Part shown: piece by piece, positions 15,474 through 25,453 of the stretch
How the letters are laid out: each line of letters starts with the position of its first letter
How positions within the stretch are numbered: position 1 is the first letter of the stretch
Origin: Paenibacillus sp. MSJ-34
GTDB taxonomy: Bacteria; Bacillota; Bacilli; Paenibacillales; Paenibacillaceae
Direction of reading: 5' to 3'
DNA length: 64,000 bases
NCBI RefSeq assembly: GCF_018918005.1
Contig: NZ_JAHLPR010000010.1
Location: forward strand, 1 to 64,000
Made by a program: the position numbers and the translations under genes
Notes under the pieces: model-generated
Seen by the model: the letters and a program-made list of their open reading frames with translations, nothing else
Told to the model about the DNA's origin: nothing
Databases searched by the model: none

Positions 15474-16280
15474 CCCGCCTGAACGAACGGGATTCCGACA
15501 AAAGGCGAAAAAAGAAGAGAAGCCGAATCCCCGAAACGGAGCTTTGAGAGCGTTCTCTTTTATAGGAGAGTCCGGATGTGTCCCGCCTGAACGAACGGGA
15601 TTTCGACAAAAGGGAAAAAAGAAGAGAAGCCGAATCCCCGTAACGGAGTTTTGAGAGTGTTCTCTCTTATAGGAGAGTCCCGATGTGCCTCGCCTGAACG
15701 AACGGGATTCCGACAAAAGGAGGAAAAAGAAGAGAAGCCGAATCCCCGAAACGGAGATTTGACAGTGTTCTCTTCTATAGGAGTCCCGATGTGCCTCGCC
15801 TGAACGAACGGGATTCCGACAAAAGGGAAAAAAGAAGAGAAGCCGAATCCCCGAAACGGCAATAGCGTTGCACCGAATGTTTTACTGCGTTTCAAGCCGA
15901 TGATTGCGATAGGGATGAACAAGGTTAACGGATTTTGGAGGCCTTATTTGATCCAATAACGCAATTTTGGCGGAGTTAGCGGATTTTGAGGGCTCTATTT
16001 TTGTCGAAACTTCACAAAACCAAGGATTCTCAGCCGATCGCGACATGTTAACGGTTCGAAAATCCGTTAATACCAAATATTCGACTGGAATTCAAAAAAT
16101 AAGACCTCGGAAATCCGTTATATTTCCATGGTACCGCATCCCAGCTAGAAGATTTAATGCAACGCTAGTGCCGAAACGGAGATTTGACAGTGTTCTCTTC
16201 TATAGGAGTCCCCGATGGGCCTCGCCTGAACGAGAGGGATTCCGACAAAAGGCGAAAAGGAAAGAAGCCGGAACCCCCGA
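15474..16280. repeat. Tandem repeat array of 106-108 bp units, interrupted by an insertion
   Basis: Units begin at 15474, 15582, 15689, 15795 and 16221, each with CCCGCCTGAACG or CTCGCCTGAACG. They give three complete uninterrupted copies, a fourth split by the insertion at 15860-16170, and a partial fifth. Lengths are 108, 107, 106 and (without the insertion) 106 bp. Each unit contains an A/G-rich strand near AAGAAGAGAAGCCG, then CCGAAACGG and a TTCTCT/AGGAG segment. Unit lengths are not multiples of three, so the long minus-strand reading frames over this block shift and are not genes. A diverged inverted copy of the unit start lies at 15322-15353. The rest of 15221-15473 shows nothing else. 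Confidence 0.9.
15860..16170. mobile_element. 311-bp MITE-like element with terminal inverted repeats and 9-bp target duplication
   Basis: The fourth tandem unit is split. The left end is CAATAGCGTTGCA (15860-15872) and the right end TGCAACGCTAGTG (16158-16170); reverse-complemented, they match at 12 of 13 positions. CCGAAACGG occurs once in an undisturbed unit but here flanks both sides (15851-15859 and 16171-16179), a 9-bp target duplication. The neighbouring units show the empty site. There is no coding capacity, so movement would need a transposase in trans. Inside are four copies of a TAACGGATTTT-type motif, two direct (15926, 15976) and two inverted (16057-16070, 16097-16120). The parent IS family is not assigned. 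Confidence 0.85.
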
Positions 16281-16318
16281 ACGTACTCCGGTCGCAATTT
16301 TTACCTGCCGCCCGAATC

Positions 16319-17893
16319 CTATCCGAGCAAGCCCTCCGTGCCCTCGTTCGTGGCGACGCGATCGAGTTGGCGGTATTGAATCGCTTCGGCAATATGGGCG
16401 ATATCGATGCGTTCGGATTGCTCCAAATCTGCGATCGTGCGGGCAAGCTTCAAAATACGGTCGTGAGCGCGCATGCTGAGCCCCAGCGTATTGTATGTTT
16501 GCTTCAGCATATCGTTGGCATCCCGATGGATCGATACAAATTTGCGCAACAAAGCTCCGCTCAATTCGCTGTTCCAATCAATCGGCAAACCGCGGTAACG
16601 ATCGCGCTGAATTTCATGCGCTTCCAGCACCTTCCGCCGCATTTCCGCGGAGGAGAGCGGGGCTGCTTCGCTTTCAGGCGCTCGTTCGCGCGACACCTCG
16701 ACTTGCAAATCGATCCGGTCCAGCAGCGGTCCGGAAATGCGGGACCGGTATGCGGCGATTTTGGCGGAACTGCAGGTGCATCGCCGTTCGGGCGTCTCCG
16801 CCCCCAGAAATCCGCACGGACACGGATTCATCGACGCCGCCAGCATGAAATGAGCCGGAAACCGAAACACCGCGCGGGCGCGCCCGATCGTCACTTCCCG
16901 GTCTTCGATCGGCTGGCGGAGCACTTCAAGCACGTTGCGCGTAAATTCCGGCAGCTCGTCCAAAAATAAAATCCCCTTATGCGCCAGGCTCACTTCGCCG
17001 GGCTTCGGAATCGAGCCGCCGCCGATCAAGCCGCCCGCCGAGACGGTGTGATGCGGCGAGCGGAACGGGCGCTGGCGGAGGAGACCTTCGAACGGTCCGG
17101 CCAGTTTGCCGGACACGCTGTAAATTTTCGTTACTTCCATCGCTTCTTCGTTGCCGAGCGGAGGCAAAATCGTCGGCAGACGGCGCATCAGCATGGTCTT
17201 TCCCGTTCCCGGCGCCCCGATCAGCAGCACGTTATGCAGACCCGCAGCTGCGATCGTGAGCGCTCTTTTCGCTTGGCTTTGTCCGATCACATCCTCATAA
17301 TCCACCGCATACTCTTGCCCGGAGTCGGACGAATGAGCGGCCGGCGCGGCAAATCGCAACCGCTCCAGCCCCCGTTCCGGTTCGCCGCGCTCCGCCGCAT
17401 CGCTCAATTCGCGCAAATGCCGAAGCGCGAATACGTTCATCCCTTGGATCATGGAAGCTTCGGCGGCGTTCGCGTGCGGCAGCAGCACATTCGTGTATCC
17501 GTTCTGTTTCGCATGATCGACCATTGCGAGCACGCCGGACACGGGGCGGACTTCGCCGCTGAGCGCCAATTCGCCGATAACGAGCAGGCGTTCCGCTTCC
17601 CGCAGCGCAAGTTGGCCGCTGGTCGTCAAAATGGCGATGGCAATCGCCAAATCGAAAGCCGAACCTTCCTTGCGCAAATCGGCGGGGGCCAAGTTGACGG
17701 TAATTCGGGCAAGCGGAAAAGTAAAGCCGCAATTTTTGACCGCCGCGCGCACCCGTTCCATCGATTCCCGGATCGCCAAATCTCCCAGGCCGATAATGGA
17801 CGTTTGCGGCAAGCCGTTGCTGATGTCGACCTCTACTTGCACGATGCGCCCTTCGACACCCAGTACGCATGCGCTGATCAGTTTCCCGTACAT
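16319..17893 (-). CDS. YifB/ComM-family AAA+ ATPase (Mg-chelatase-like)
   Basis: The 524-residue product has three parts. An N-terminal Lon-protease-like fold (MYGKLISACVLGVEG, then DLRKEGSAFDLAIAIAIL) lacks a clear protease dyad. The AAA+ core carries Walker A GAPGTGKTMLMRR and Walker B KGILFLDELPEF, plus a Cys cluster (NPCPCGF, RRCTCS). A C-terminal Mg-chelatase subunit domain ends it. In Gram-negatives ComM is a hexameric helicase that promotes branch migration during transformation; the Firmicute role is less clear, though dprA lies nearby. ATG at 17893 follows GAGAGGTG; a longer start would overlap it. That ribosome site lies in a predicted hairpin (17900-17962). Confidence 0.9.
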   Translation of the reverse strand: MYGKLISACVLGVEGRIVQVEVDISNGLPQTSIIGLGDLAIRESMERVRAAVKNCGFTFPLARITVNLAPADLRKEGSAFDLAIAIAILTTSGQLALREAERLLVIGELALSGEVRPVSGVLAMVDHAKQNGYTNVLLPHANAAEASMIQGMNVFALRHLRELSDAAERGEPERGLERLRFAAPAAHSSDSGQEYAVDYEDVIGQSQAKRALTIAAAGLHNVLLIGAPGTGKTMLMRRLPTILPPLGNEEAMEVTKIYSVSGKLAGPFEGLLRQRPFRSPHHTVSAGGLIGGGSIPKPGEVSLAHKGILFLDELPEFTRNVLEVLRQPIEDREVTIGRARAVFRFPAHFMLAASMNPCPCGFLGAETPERRCTCSSAKIAAYRSRISGPLLDRIDLQVEVSRERAPESEAAPLSSAEMRRKVLEAHEIQRDRYRGLPIDWNSELSGALLRKFVSIHRDANDMLKQTYNTLGLSMRAHDRILKLARTIADLEQSERIDIAHIAEAIQYRQLDRVATNEGTEGLLG

Positions 17894-17899
17894 AAGAAA

Positions 17900-17962
17900 A
17901 AGCACCTCTCTCTCGAAAATAAATAGCCGCCATGGCGGAACGTTTCGAGGATAAAGGTGCTT
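17900..17962 (-). promoter_or_regulatory. Stem-loop in the yifB leader that pairs with its ribosome site
   Basis: On the minus strand, AAGCACCT...CCTCGAAA (17962 down to 17943) is complementary to TTTCGAGAGAGAGGTGCTT (about 17918 down to 17900). The second arm contains the Shine-Dalgarno GAGAGGTG of yifB. A 12-bp palindrome CCGCCATGGCGG (17927-17938) lies in the loop. In RNA the long arms would hide the ribosome site. Upstream, 17963-18160 holds no gene. Confidence 0.6.
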
Positions 17963-18162
17963 CCTTATATCCTGTTTTTGAACTTTTTGTTACATTTTCG
18001 AACCGATCAATGTATAAATTCACGTTGTCGGCGGCCCGGCTTTGACACCATTTTATTCGGAAAAACAAGCGCTGTCAACATTGTTCAAACCATAAAAACC
18101 CAAATGATCGCAAAAACAGATGATAATAATATCAAAAAAATTTGTATTGGGACTTTAAAATG

Positions 18163-18193
18163 TGAGGAAAGCGTTTTTACAATGTGATACAAT
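18163..18193 (+). promoter_or_regulatory. sucC promoter (extended -10) with cre-like site
   Basis: TGATACAAT (18185-18193) is an extended -10 element. Just upstream, GGAAAGCGTTTTTACA (18166-18181) resembles the catabolite-responsive element bound by CcpA, covering the -35 position. This would give glucose repression of sucCD, as known for TCA genes in Bacillus. The match to the consensus is partial. Confidence 0.45.
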
Positions 18194-18266
18194 TATGTGG
18201 GCTTGTATTATCTGCCAAATTGAACGACGGTTTATGATTTGCATATTTTGATAGGAGGATTCCACA

Positions 18267-19427
18267 ATGAATATCCATGAGTATCAAGGAAAAGAAGTCC
18301 TGAAACAGTATGGAGTCGCCGTTCCGGAAGGGAAGGTCGCATTTACCGTTGACGAAGCGGTGGAAGCGGCGAAACAGCTCGGCACGCCTGTCGTCGTCGT
18401 TAAAGCGCAAATCCATGCGGGGGGACGCGGTAAGGCCGGCGGCGTAAAAGTCGCGAAAGGCTTGGACGAAGTACGGACGTATGCGGAGCAAATTCTCGGC
18501 AAAGTATTGGTGACGCATCAGACCGGTCCGGAAGGCAAAGAAGTGAAACGGCTTCTGATCGAGCAAGGCTGCGACATTAAAAAAGAATATTATGTTGGCG
18601 TCGTGGTAGACCGCGGAACGGGCCGCGTCGTCATGATGGCTTCGGAAGAGGGCGGCACGGAAATCGAGGAAGTGGCCGCGCATTCCCCTGAGAAAATTTT
18701 CAAAGAAGTGATCGATCCGGCCGTCGGCTTGCAAATGTTCCAAGCGCGCAAGCTGGCATATGCGATTCGCATCCCGGACGAACTTGTCAATAAAGCAGTT
18801 CAGTTCATGATGGCTTTATATACGGCGTTTGTCGATAAAGACTGCTCCATCGCAGAGATCAATCCGCTTGTTGTGACGGGCGACGGCAATGTCATGGCGC
18901 TTGACGCGAAGTTGAACTTCGATTCCAACGCGTTGTACCGCCATAAAGACATTCAGGCGCTGCGCGACTTGGACGAAGAGGACGAGAAGGAAATCGAAGC
19001 TTCCAAGTTCGATTTGAGCTACATCGCCCTGGACGGAAATATCGGTTGTATGGTAAATGGCGCCGGTCTGGCGATGGCTACGATGGACATTATTAAATAT
19101 TACGGCGGCGATCCGGCAAACTTCCTGGACGTAGGAGGCGGCGCGACGACGGAGAAAGTTACCGAGGCGTTCAAAATCATATTGTCCGACGAGAAGGTAA
19201 AAGGAATTTTCGTTAACATTTTCGGCGGCATTATGCGCTGCGACGTTATTGCGAACGGCGTTGTCGAAGCGGCGAAACAAGTCGGGCTCGACCGTCCGTT
19301 AGTCGTGCGTCTGGAAGGAACGAATGTCGAAATCGGCAAGAAAATTTTGTCGGAATCCGGCTTGAATATCGTTGCCGCCGATTCGATGGCGGACGGAGCG
19401 CAAAAAATCGTTGAGCTTGTAAAATAA
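18267..19427 (+). CDS. sucC: Succinyl-CoA synthetase (ADP-forming), beta subunit
   Basis: With SucD, this 386-residue subunit makes succinate, CoA and ATP from succinyl-CoA in the TCA cycle. The ATP-grasp domain begins [17 protein letters not shown] and includes [20 protein letters not shown] (nucleotide site) and [12 protein letters not shown]. The C-terminal CoA-ligase domain has [20 protein letters not shown], then [13 protein letters not shown] and [16 protein letters not shown]. Length is normal. ATG follows TAGGAGGATT, an excellent ribosome site. The gene is 57 bp before sucD and clearly co-transcribed with it. Confidence 0.97.
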   Translation: MNIHEYQGKEVLKQYGVAVPEGKVAFTVDEAVEAAKQLGTPVVVVKAQIHAGGRGKAGGVKVAKGLDEVRTYAEQILGKVLVTHQTGPEGKEVKRLLIEQGCDIKKEYYVGVVVDRGTGRVVMMASEEGGTEIEEVAAHSPEKIFKEVIDPAVGLQMFQARKLAYAIRIPDELVNKAVQFMMALYTAFVDKDCSIAEINPLVVTGDGNVMALDAKLNFDSNALYRHKDIQALRDLDEEDEKEIEASKFDLSYIALDGNIGCMVNGAGLAMATMDIIKYYGGDPANFLDVGGGATTEKVTEAFKIILSDEKVKGIFVNIFGGIMRCDVIANGVVEAAKQVGLDRPLVVRLEGTNVEIGKKILSESGLNIVAADSMADGAQKIVELVK

Positions 19428-19484
19428 TCGGATTAGTCAAGTAAGTTCAACCTCGATCAGAAAAATTGAAGGATGTGTGAACCA

Positions 19485-20420
19485 ATGAGTATTTTAATCG
19501 ATAAAAATACGAAAGTGATCACCCAGAACATATTGGGCGCTACCGGTTTGTTCCACGCGAAGGGCGCGCTCGAATACGGAACGCAAATGGTCGGCGGCAC
19601 GAAGCCGGGCAAAGGCGGAACGAATGTCGATATTACATTGGACAACGGCACGGTCGTTTCCTTGCCGATCTTCAACACGGTCGCCGAAGCGGTGAAGGAA
19701 ACGGGCGCTACGGCAAGCGTTATTTACGTACCGCCGGCATTCGCGGCCGATGCGATTATGGAAGCCGTCGATGCGGAATTGGATTTGGTCATTTGTATCA
19801 CCGAAGGCATTCCGGTATTGGATATGGTGAACGTGGCGCGCTACATGGAAGGCAAGAAAACTCGCCTTATCGGACCGAACTGCCCGGGCGTCATTACGCC
19901 GGGACAATGCAAAATCGGCATTATGCCGGGGTATATCCATACGCCGGGCCGCGTCGGCGTCGTATCCCGCAGCGGAACGTTGACGTACGAAGCGGTGCAT
20001 CAGCTGACAACCCGCGGCATCGGCCAATCTTCGGCCGTCGGCATCGGCGGAGACCCGGTCAAAGGATCGGAGTTCATCGATATTTTGCAGCTGTTTAACG
20101 AGGATCCGGATACGGAAGCTGTCATTATGATCGGCGAAATCGGCGGAACCGCGGAAGAAGAAGCGGCGGAATGGATCCAAGCGAATATGAAAAAGCCGGT
20201 TGTAGGCTTTATCGGCGGGGTGACGGCGCCTCCGGGCAAACGAATGGGCCATGCGGGCGCGATCATTTCCGGCGGCAAAGGTACGGCGGCCGAGAAAATC
20301 GCGAAGCTGGAATCTTGCGGCATTAAAGTGGCTCCGACACCTTCCGAAATGGGCTCTACACTCGTTAGCGTCCTGGAAGAACGCGGACTGCTTGACAAAT
20401 GCATCACCGTTAAACAATAA
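19485..20420 (+). CDS. sucD: Succinyl-CoA synthetase, alpha subunit
   Basis: This 311-residue subunit binds CoA and carries the phosphorylated histidine, His256 in [16 protein letters not shown]. Other landmarks are [34 protein letters not shown] and [17 protein letters not shown]. Two oddities stand out. The usual CoA-loop QGITGxTG reads QNILGATG, with the first Gly replaced by Asn. About ten extra residues ([11 protein letters not shown]) follow [13 protein letters not shown] at 19485 is six bases from AAGGATGTG; a start at 19473 would overlap it. The gene is co-transcribed with sucC and followed by a strong terminator. Confidence 0.96.
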   Translation: MSILIDKNTKVITQNILGATGLFHAKGALEYGTQMVGGTKPGKGGTNVDITLDNGTVVSLPIFNTVAEAVKETGATASVIYVPPAFAADAIMEAVDAELDLVICITEGIPVLDMVNVARYMEGKKTRLIGPNCPGVITPGQCKIGIMPGYIHTPGRVGVVSRSGTLTYEAVHQLTTRGIGQSSAVGIGGDPVKGSEFIDILQLFNEDPDTEAVIMIGEIGGTAEEEAAEWIQANMKKPVVGFIGGVTAPPGKRMGHAGAIISGGKGTAAEKIAKLESCGIKVAPTPSEMGSTLVSVLEERGLLDKCITVKQ

Positions 20421-20524
20421 TCTTCTTAGAGGTTATTCAAAAAGCCTCTTTTATGAACATATATTATAATGAAGCGGGATTTTCCCGTCTTCGTTTCCAT
20501 AACGTTGCATCATCGTAAAGGTAA

Positions 20525-20568
20525 GCAACCTTTCATTTCCTCCGCCGGAGATGAAAGGTTGTTTTTTT
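20525..20568 (+). terminator. Terminator after sucCD
   Basis: CAACCTTTCAT (20526-20536) pairs with ATGAAAGGTTG (20551-20561), followed by seven T residues. A smaller AGAGG/CCTCT hairpin just after the sucD stop may add to it. Confidence 0.92.
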
Positions 20569-20648
20569 ATCTTAAAATGTGAAATCCTTTTCAAGATGGA
20601 CTTGCATTCTTAATAAGAGTAACGCAAAATAAGAGAGGAGTTTTTCAA

Positions 20649-21746
20649 ATGGACGATCGTCTCGTATTATTCGGATTGCATGAAATGGAAGGGATCGGCT
20701 GGGATACGATAAAACATATCGTGAATCGGCCTCAAGGCATGCAGACGTTGTTTGGCGCGAGCCGGCAAGATCTGGAGCGCTTCAGCGTAAGAACGGACCG
20801 GGCGGACTTCATTGTGCGGCAATTGACGCCTTCCTGGATCGAATCGCGGATGGAGCAATACGATCGGAAGGGGATCGGATTTGTTACGATTTGGGACGAG
20901 GAGTACCCGCCTTTGCTCAGAGAGACCCCGGCCCCGCCATGGGTGCTGTATTACAGAGGGGAAATCGGCCTGTCGCAGCGGCAGCCGCTTATCGCGATGG
21001 TCGGCACGCGCGTTCCCACCGCCTACGGCAAAAATGTTGCGCTTTCTTTCGCTTCCGATCTGGCTAAGGCCGGAGTAGTCGTCGTTAGCGGCATGGCGCG
21101 CGGCATCGATACGCGCTGCCACGAGGGAGCGTTGAGCGCCCAAGGGAAAACGATAGCGGTGCTAGGTTCGGGCATCGACGTCGTTTATCCGCGCGAGAAT
21201 CGTTCGCTGTATGAACAAATATGCCGGGACGGATTGGTTCTCTCCGAATATCCCATGCAAACGCAGGCGCGGCCAGGATTATTTCCCAGACGCAACCGGA
21301 TCATCGCCGGGCTGACGCTTGGCACGGTCGTCGTCGAGGCGGATGAGGACAGCGGGTCGCTCATTACGGCCGGGTACGCCGTGAACATGAACCGCGACGT
21401 ATTTGCCATACCGGGCCCGATCCGCTCGCCGAAGAGTCAAGGCACGCTTAATTTGCTCAAGAAAGGCGAAGCCAAACTTACGACTGTTATGGAGGATATA
21501 CTCGAAGAGTACGAATCATGGTTCGGTTTGCTGCGGCATACATACAATATTAAATCTTCGGCATCTCAGCAACGGACGCCCGAAGAAGACGAAATTTACC
21601 GTCTGATCGCGGAGAAACCGGTCACGTTTAACGAATTGCTCGCCAAAAGCAAATGCGAATTTGGACATTTGCATTCAGTTCTGTTATCTTTAACAATAAA
21701 AAAACAGATTGAACAACTTCCAGGTTCTACGTATATAATCATTTAA
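20649..21746 (+). CDS. dprA: DNA-processing protein DprA (Smf)
   Basis: The 365-residue protein binds incoming single-stranded DNA and loads RecA during transformation. An N-terminal helical region is followed by the Rossmann-like DprA domain: [57 protein letters not shown], then [20 protein letters not shown] and [12 protein letters not shown]-terminal winged-helix segment ([18 protein letters not shown] to the end) completes the normal architecture. The gene precedes topA, as in B. subtilis. ATG is preceded by GAGAGGAG. The nearby yifB/comM homolog suggests competence-linked genes, but no com operon is in the window. Confidence 0.95.
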   Translation: MDDRLVLFGLHEMEGIGWDTIKHIVNRPQGMQTLFGASRQDLERFSVRTDRADFIVRQLTPSWIESRMEQYDRKGIGFVTIWDEEYPPLLRETPAPPWVLYYRGEIGLSQRQPLIAMVGTRVPTAYGKNVALSFASDLAKAGVVVVSGMARGIDTRCHEGALSAQGKTIAVLGSGIDVVYPRENRSLYEQICRDGLVLSEYPMQTQARPGLFPRRNRIIAGLTLGTVVVEADEDSGSLITAGYAVNMNRDVFAIPGPIRSPKSQGTLNLLKKGEAKLTTVMEDILEEYESWFGLLRHTYNIKSSASQQRTPEEDEIYRLIAEKPVTFNELLAKSKCEFGHLHSVLLSLTIKKQIEQLPGSTYIII

Positions 21747-21784
21747 AATACAGTTTAGGAACGAACGGAGAGGAGGATGAACCT

Positions 21785-23872
21785 ATGGCGGATTCACTCG
21801 TCATTGTGGAATCACCCGCGAAAGCGAAAACGATCGGCAAATATTTAGGCAGCAAATATATCGTGAAAGCGTCAATGGGTCATGTCCGCGATTTGCCGAA
21901 AAGCCAGATCGGCGTAGAAGTCGAAAACGATTTTAATCCGAAATATATTACAATCCGCGGCAAGGGTTCGGTCTTGAAAGAATTGAAAGACGCGAGCAAA
22001 AAAGTAAAAAAGGTTTATCTCGCAGCCGACCCGGATCGCGAAGGAGAAGCGATCGCATGGCATTTGGCGCATGTGCTCGATTTGAACGAATCGGACAACT
22101 GCCGCGTCGTCTTTAACGAAATAACGAAGCAAGCGGTCAAGGACGCCTTCAAGTCGCCGCGCAAAATTAATATGGATCTTGTCAAAGCGCAGCAAGCCCG
22201 CCGCATTCTGGATCGTCTCGTCGGCTACAAAATCAGTCCCCTGCTCTGGAAAAAGGTGAAAAAGGGTTTATCGGCGGGACGGGTGCAATCGGTTGCCGTG
22301 AAGATCATACTTGACCGCGAACATGAGATCGACGCTTTCGTGCCGGAAGAATATTGGTCGATCACTGCGCTGCTCTCGATCGGCAAATCCGAATTCGAAG
22401 CCAAATTCCATACGCTCGACGGCGAGAAGAAGGAGCTGAAGAGCGAGTCCGACGTGCAGCAGGTGCTTGCCGCGATCGATAAACAAACCTTTACGGTCGG
22501 CGAGGTGAAAGAACGGGAACGGCAGCGCCATCCTTCGCCGCCGTTTATTACCAGCTCGCTGCAGCAGGAAGCGGCCCGCAAGTTGAATTTCCGCGCCGCT
22601 AAAACGATGTCGGTCGCGCAGCAATTATATGAGGGCGTCGACCTGGGCAAAGAGGGCACCGTCGGTTTAATCACGTATATGCGTACCGATTCGACGCGGA
22701 TCGCCGCGACGGCGCAAGAAGAAGCGAAACAATATATCGTCGATAAGTTCGGAGCGGAGTACGCGCCCGAAACGCCAAGGCAATACTCCAAGAAAGGCGC
22801 GAACGCGCAAGATGCGCATGAAGCGATACGTCCGACGTCCGTACTGCGCGTGCCGGATGAGATTAAAGAGTACATGAGCAGAGACCAGTACCGCTTGTAT
22901 AAGCTCATTTGGGAACGGTTCGTCGCCAGTCAAATGGCTTCCGCTTTGCTTGATACGCTCACGGTGGATATTGCCGCCGGACGCGCCGGATTTCGCGCGG
23001 TCGGTTCGAAAGTCCGTTTCAAAGGGTTTATGAAAGTCTATATCGAGGGCAACGACGACGGCACGACCGATGACGATAAGCTGCTCCCGCCGCTTGCGAA
23101 GGGCGATAAGGTCGCTTCCAAACAAATCGAACCGAAGCAGCATTTCACGCAGCCGCCGCCGCGCTATACGGAAGCGCGCCTCGTCCGAACGCTGGAGGAA
23201 CTCGGGATCGGGCGTCCAAGCACCTATGCGCCGACGCTGGAGACGATTCAAAAGCGCGGGTACGTTGCGGTGGAAGACAAAAAATTCGTCCCGACCGAAT
23301 TGGGGGAACTGGTCATTCAACAAATGGAGCAGTTTTTCCCGGAAATATTGGACGTCGAGTTTACGGCGCATATGGAAGAAGACTTGGATCACGTGGAAGA
23401 AGGCGAAGGCGATTGGGTCAAGGTGCTGAGCCAATTTTACGATTCGTTTGAGAAGCGTCTCGAAGTGGCGGAAGAAGAGATGAAGGAAATTGAAATCGAG
23501 GATGAAGTATCGGACGAAATATGCGAGAAATGCGGCAGGCATTTTGTATATAAAATGGGGCGCTTCGGCAAATTTCTCGCTTGCTCTGGCTTCCCGGACT
23601 GCCGGAATACGAAGCCGATCGTCAAAGATACGGGAGTCACTTGCCCGACATGCCATACCGGTGTCGTCGTCGAACGGCGAAGCAAGAAAGGGCGGATTTT
23701 CTACGGCTGCTCCCGCTATCCGGAATGCGATTTCGTCTCGTGGGATAAGCCGGTGGCGAAACCGTGCCCGAACTGCGGCGGCTTAATGGTAGAGAAACGA
23801 AGCAAGCAAGGAACGAAGCATCAATGCACGCAATGCGGCCATTCCGAGGAGTTGGCGGAAGACCAGCAATAG
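21785..23872 (+). CDS. topA: DNA topoisomerase I
   Basis: A 695-residue type IA topoisomerase that relaxes negative supercoils. The N-terminal Toprim domain carries Asp82, Asp84 and Glu86 in [16 protein letters not shown]. The catalytic Tyr298 is in [16 protein letters not shown]. The C-terminus has three zinc-binding modules: CEKCGRHF...CSGFPDC, CPTCHTG...CSRYPEC and CPNCGG...CTQCGH. Length is normal for Bacillales. ATG at 21785 follows AGAGGAGGATG. It lies 38 bp after dprA, so the two are probably co-transcribed. Confidence 0.97.
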   Translation: MADSLVIVESPAKAKTIGKYLGSKYIVKASMGHVRDLPKSQIGVEVENDFNPKYITIRGKGSVLKELKDASKKVKKVYLAADPDREGEAIAWHLAHVLDLNESDNCRVVFNEITKQAVKDAFKSPRKINMDLVKAQQARRILDRLVGYKISPLLWKKVKKGLSAGRVQSVAVKIILDREHEIDAFVPEEYWSITALLSIGKSEFEAKFHTLDGEKKELKSESDVQQVLAAIDKQTFTVGEVKERERQRHPSPPFITSSLQQEAARKLNFRAAKTMSVAQQLYEGVDLGKEGTVGLITYMRTDSTRIAATAQEEAKQYIVDKFGAEYAPETPRQYSKKGANAQDAHEAIRPTSVLRVPDEIKEYMSRDQYRLYKLIWERFVASQMASALLDTLTVDIAAGRAGFRAVGSKVRFKGFMKVYIEGNDDGTTDDDKLLPPLAKGDKVASKQIEPKQHFTQPPPRYTEARLVRTLEELGIGRPSTYAPTLETIQKRGYVAVEDKKFVPTELGELVIQQMEQFFPEILDVEFTAHMEEDLDHVEEGEGDWVKVLSQFYDSFEKRLEVAEEEMKEIEIEDEVSDEICEKCGRHFVYKMGRFGKFLACSGFPDCRNTKPIVKDTGVTCPTCHTGVVVERRSKKGRIFYGCSRYPECDFVSWDKPVAKPCPNCGGLMVEKRSKQGTKHQCTQCGHSEELAEDQQ

Positions 23873-23991
23873 AATGCTACCGAACCGGTTTTCCTGCGTA
23901 CTACTATAGAAGCGGCTTATCGTCCGCAGCGCGGATGGCCAAAGCCGCGAAAGCAATCAAGCTTCGCTAAACTTTAGGGGGGGGGACTACG

Positions 23992-25344
23992 GTGACAGAC
24001 AACATGAAAGTAACGGTAATCGGGGCGGGCCTCGCCGGCAGCGAAGCCGCTTGGCAAATCGCTTCCTACGGCGTCCCCGTCGTATTATATGAAATGCGTC
24101 CCGTCCGGCAAACGCCCGCTCATCATACGGATAAATTCGCCGAGCTCGTATGCAGCAACAGTTTGCGGGCCAACGGCTTGACGAATGCGGTCGGCGTGTT
24201 GAAAGAAGAGATGCGCATATTGAATTCGCTCATCTTGAACAGCGCCGACCGGAACGCCGTTCCGGCGGGGGGCGCGCTTGCCGTCGACCGGGACGGTTTT
24301 TCCGAGGATGTGACGCGGACGCTCAGGGAGCATCCGCTCATCGAAGTTCGCAACGAGGAACTGACGGAATTGCCGCAGGAAGGCGTCGTCGTCGTGGCGA
24401 CGGGCCCGCTCACTTCGCCCGCCCTGTCGGAACAGATCAAGCAGCTGATGGGCGAGGAATATTTTTATTTTTACGATGCGGCGGCGCCGATCGTCGAGAA
24501 AGATTCAATCGATATGAACAAAGTGTATTTGGCCTCCCGTTACGACAAAGGGGAAGCGGCTTATTTAAACTGCCCGATGAACGAGGAAGAGTTCAACGCG
24601 TTTTATGAAGCGCTCATAACGGCGGAAACGGCGGCTCTGAAGGAATTTGAAAAAGAAATTTACTTCGAAGGATGCATGCCGATCGAAGTAATGATGCAGC
24701 GCGGGAAACAGACGGCTTTATTCGGTCCGATGAAACCGGTCGGCCTCGTCAACCCGCATACGGGAGAGCTTCCTTACGCGGTCGTGCAGCTGCGCCAAGA
24801 TAACGCGGCGGGCACATTATACAATATGGTAGGCTTTCAGACCCATTTGAAATGGGGAGAGCAGAAGCGGGTATTCTCCATGATCCCGGGGCTTGAAAAT
24901 GCGGAATTCGTTCGTTACGGCGTTATGCATCGCAACACCTTTATCAATTCGCCCAAACTGATGCGTCCGACGTACCAATTCCGCGGCCGCGACACGCTTT
25001 TCTTTGCCGGACAAATGACCGGAGTCGAAGGATACGTCGAATCGGCGGCGTCCGGTTTAATCGCAGGTTTGAACGCCGCCCGTCTCGCGAAAGGGCAAGC
25101 GTGCTTGACCCTGCCTCAAGAAACGGCGTTAGGCAGCATGGCCGAATATATTACGACGACGGATTTCCGGAATTTTCAACCGATGAATGCCAATTTCGGT
25201 TTGTTCCCGCCGCTTGGCGAGCGGATCCGCAACAAAAAGGAAAAAAACGAGAAAATAGCACATCGTGCGCTGGAAACGTTGCGTCATTTCGCGACGCGGC
25301 ATGCATTAAACTATAACAGCGCCGTTTCGGTGGAACAAGGATGA
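23992..25344 (+). CDS. trmFO: Folate/FAD-dependent tRNA m5U54 methyltransferase
   Basis: The 450-residue flavoenzyme makes 5-methyluridine at tRNA position 54 using methylene-tetrahydrofolate. The FAD-binding motif [19 protein letters not shown] opens the protein. The conserved [16 protein letters not shown] and [15 protein letters not shown] contain the two cysteines used in catalysis by this family. The FAD tail region is [20 protein letters not shown]. The start is GTG at 23992, preceded by a run of nine G residues (23977-23985) that serves as ribosome site; ATG at 24004 is an alternative. In B. subtilis a xerC-type recombinase (codV) follows trmFO, but here the gap to hslV is only 109 bp. 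Confidence 0.95.
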   Translation: MTDNMKVTVIGAGLAGSEAAWQIASYGVPVVLYEMRPVRQTPAHHTDKFAELVCSNSLRANGLTNAVGVLKEEMRILNSLILNSADRNAVPAGGALAVDRDGFSEDVTRTLREHPLIEVRNEELTELPQEGVVVVATGPLTSPALSEQIKQLMGEEYFYFYDAAAPIVEKDSIDMNKVYLASRYDKGEAAYLNCPMNEEEFNAFYEALITAETAALKEFEKEIYFEGCMPIEVMMQRGKQTALFGPMKPVGLVNPHTGELPYAVVQLRQDNAAGTLYNMVGFQTHLKWGEQKRVFSMIPGLENAEFVRYGVMHRNTFINSPKLMRPTYQFRGRDTLFFAGQMTGVEGYVESAASGLIAGLNAARLAKGQACLTLPQETALGSMAEYITTTDFRNFQPMNANFGLFPPLGERIRNKKEKNEKIAHRALETLRHFATRHALNYNSAVSVEQG

Positions 25345-25368
25345 CGACCCGAGCGTGCGGATGGAAGA

Positions 25369-25394
25369 AGCAGCTTTTTTGCGGCTGTTTTTTT
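25369..25394 (+). terminator. Terminator after trmFO
   Basis: AGCAGC (25369-25374) and GCGGCT (25381-25386) pair with one mismatch around six T residues, followed by a seven-T run. It would separate topA-trmFO from hslVU-codY, at least partly. Confidence 0.55.
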
Positions 25395-25453
25395 CATTTG
25401 CCGATTCGGGAATGATTGAGGATTGAGAACGTTATACGTTAGGGGGAGTTAGG

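Noticed and set aside
15378-15922. Long minus-strand reading frames across the tandem repeats with repeated F-R-G-F-G-F-S-S-F peptides
   Set aside because: They arise from the 106-108 bp repeats, change frame between units and have no ribosome sites.
15474-16280. Possible CRISPR array
   Set aside because: Units are head-to-tail copies of about 107 bp without unique spacers, and no cas genes are near.
23977-23985. Nine-G tract before trmFO as a phase-variation switch
   Set aside because: It lies upstream of the start codon and serves as the ribosome site; length change would not shift the reading frame, though it could tune initiation.
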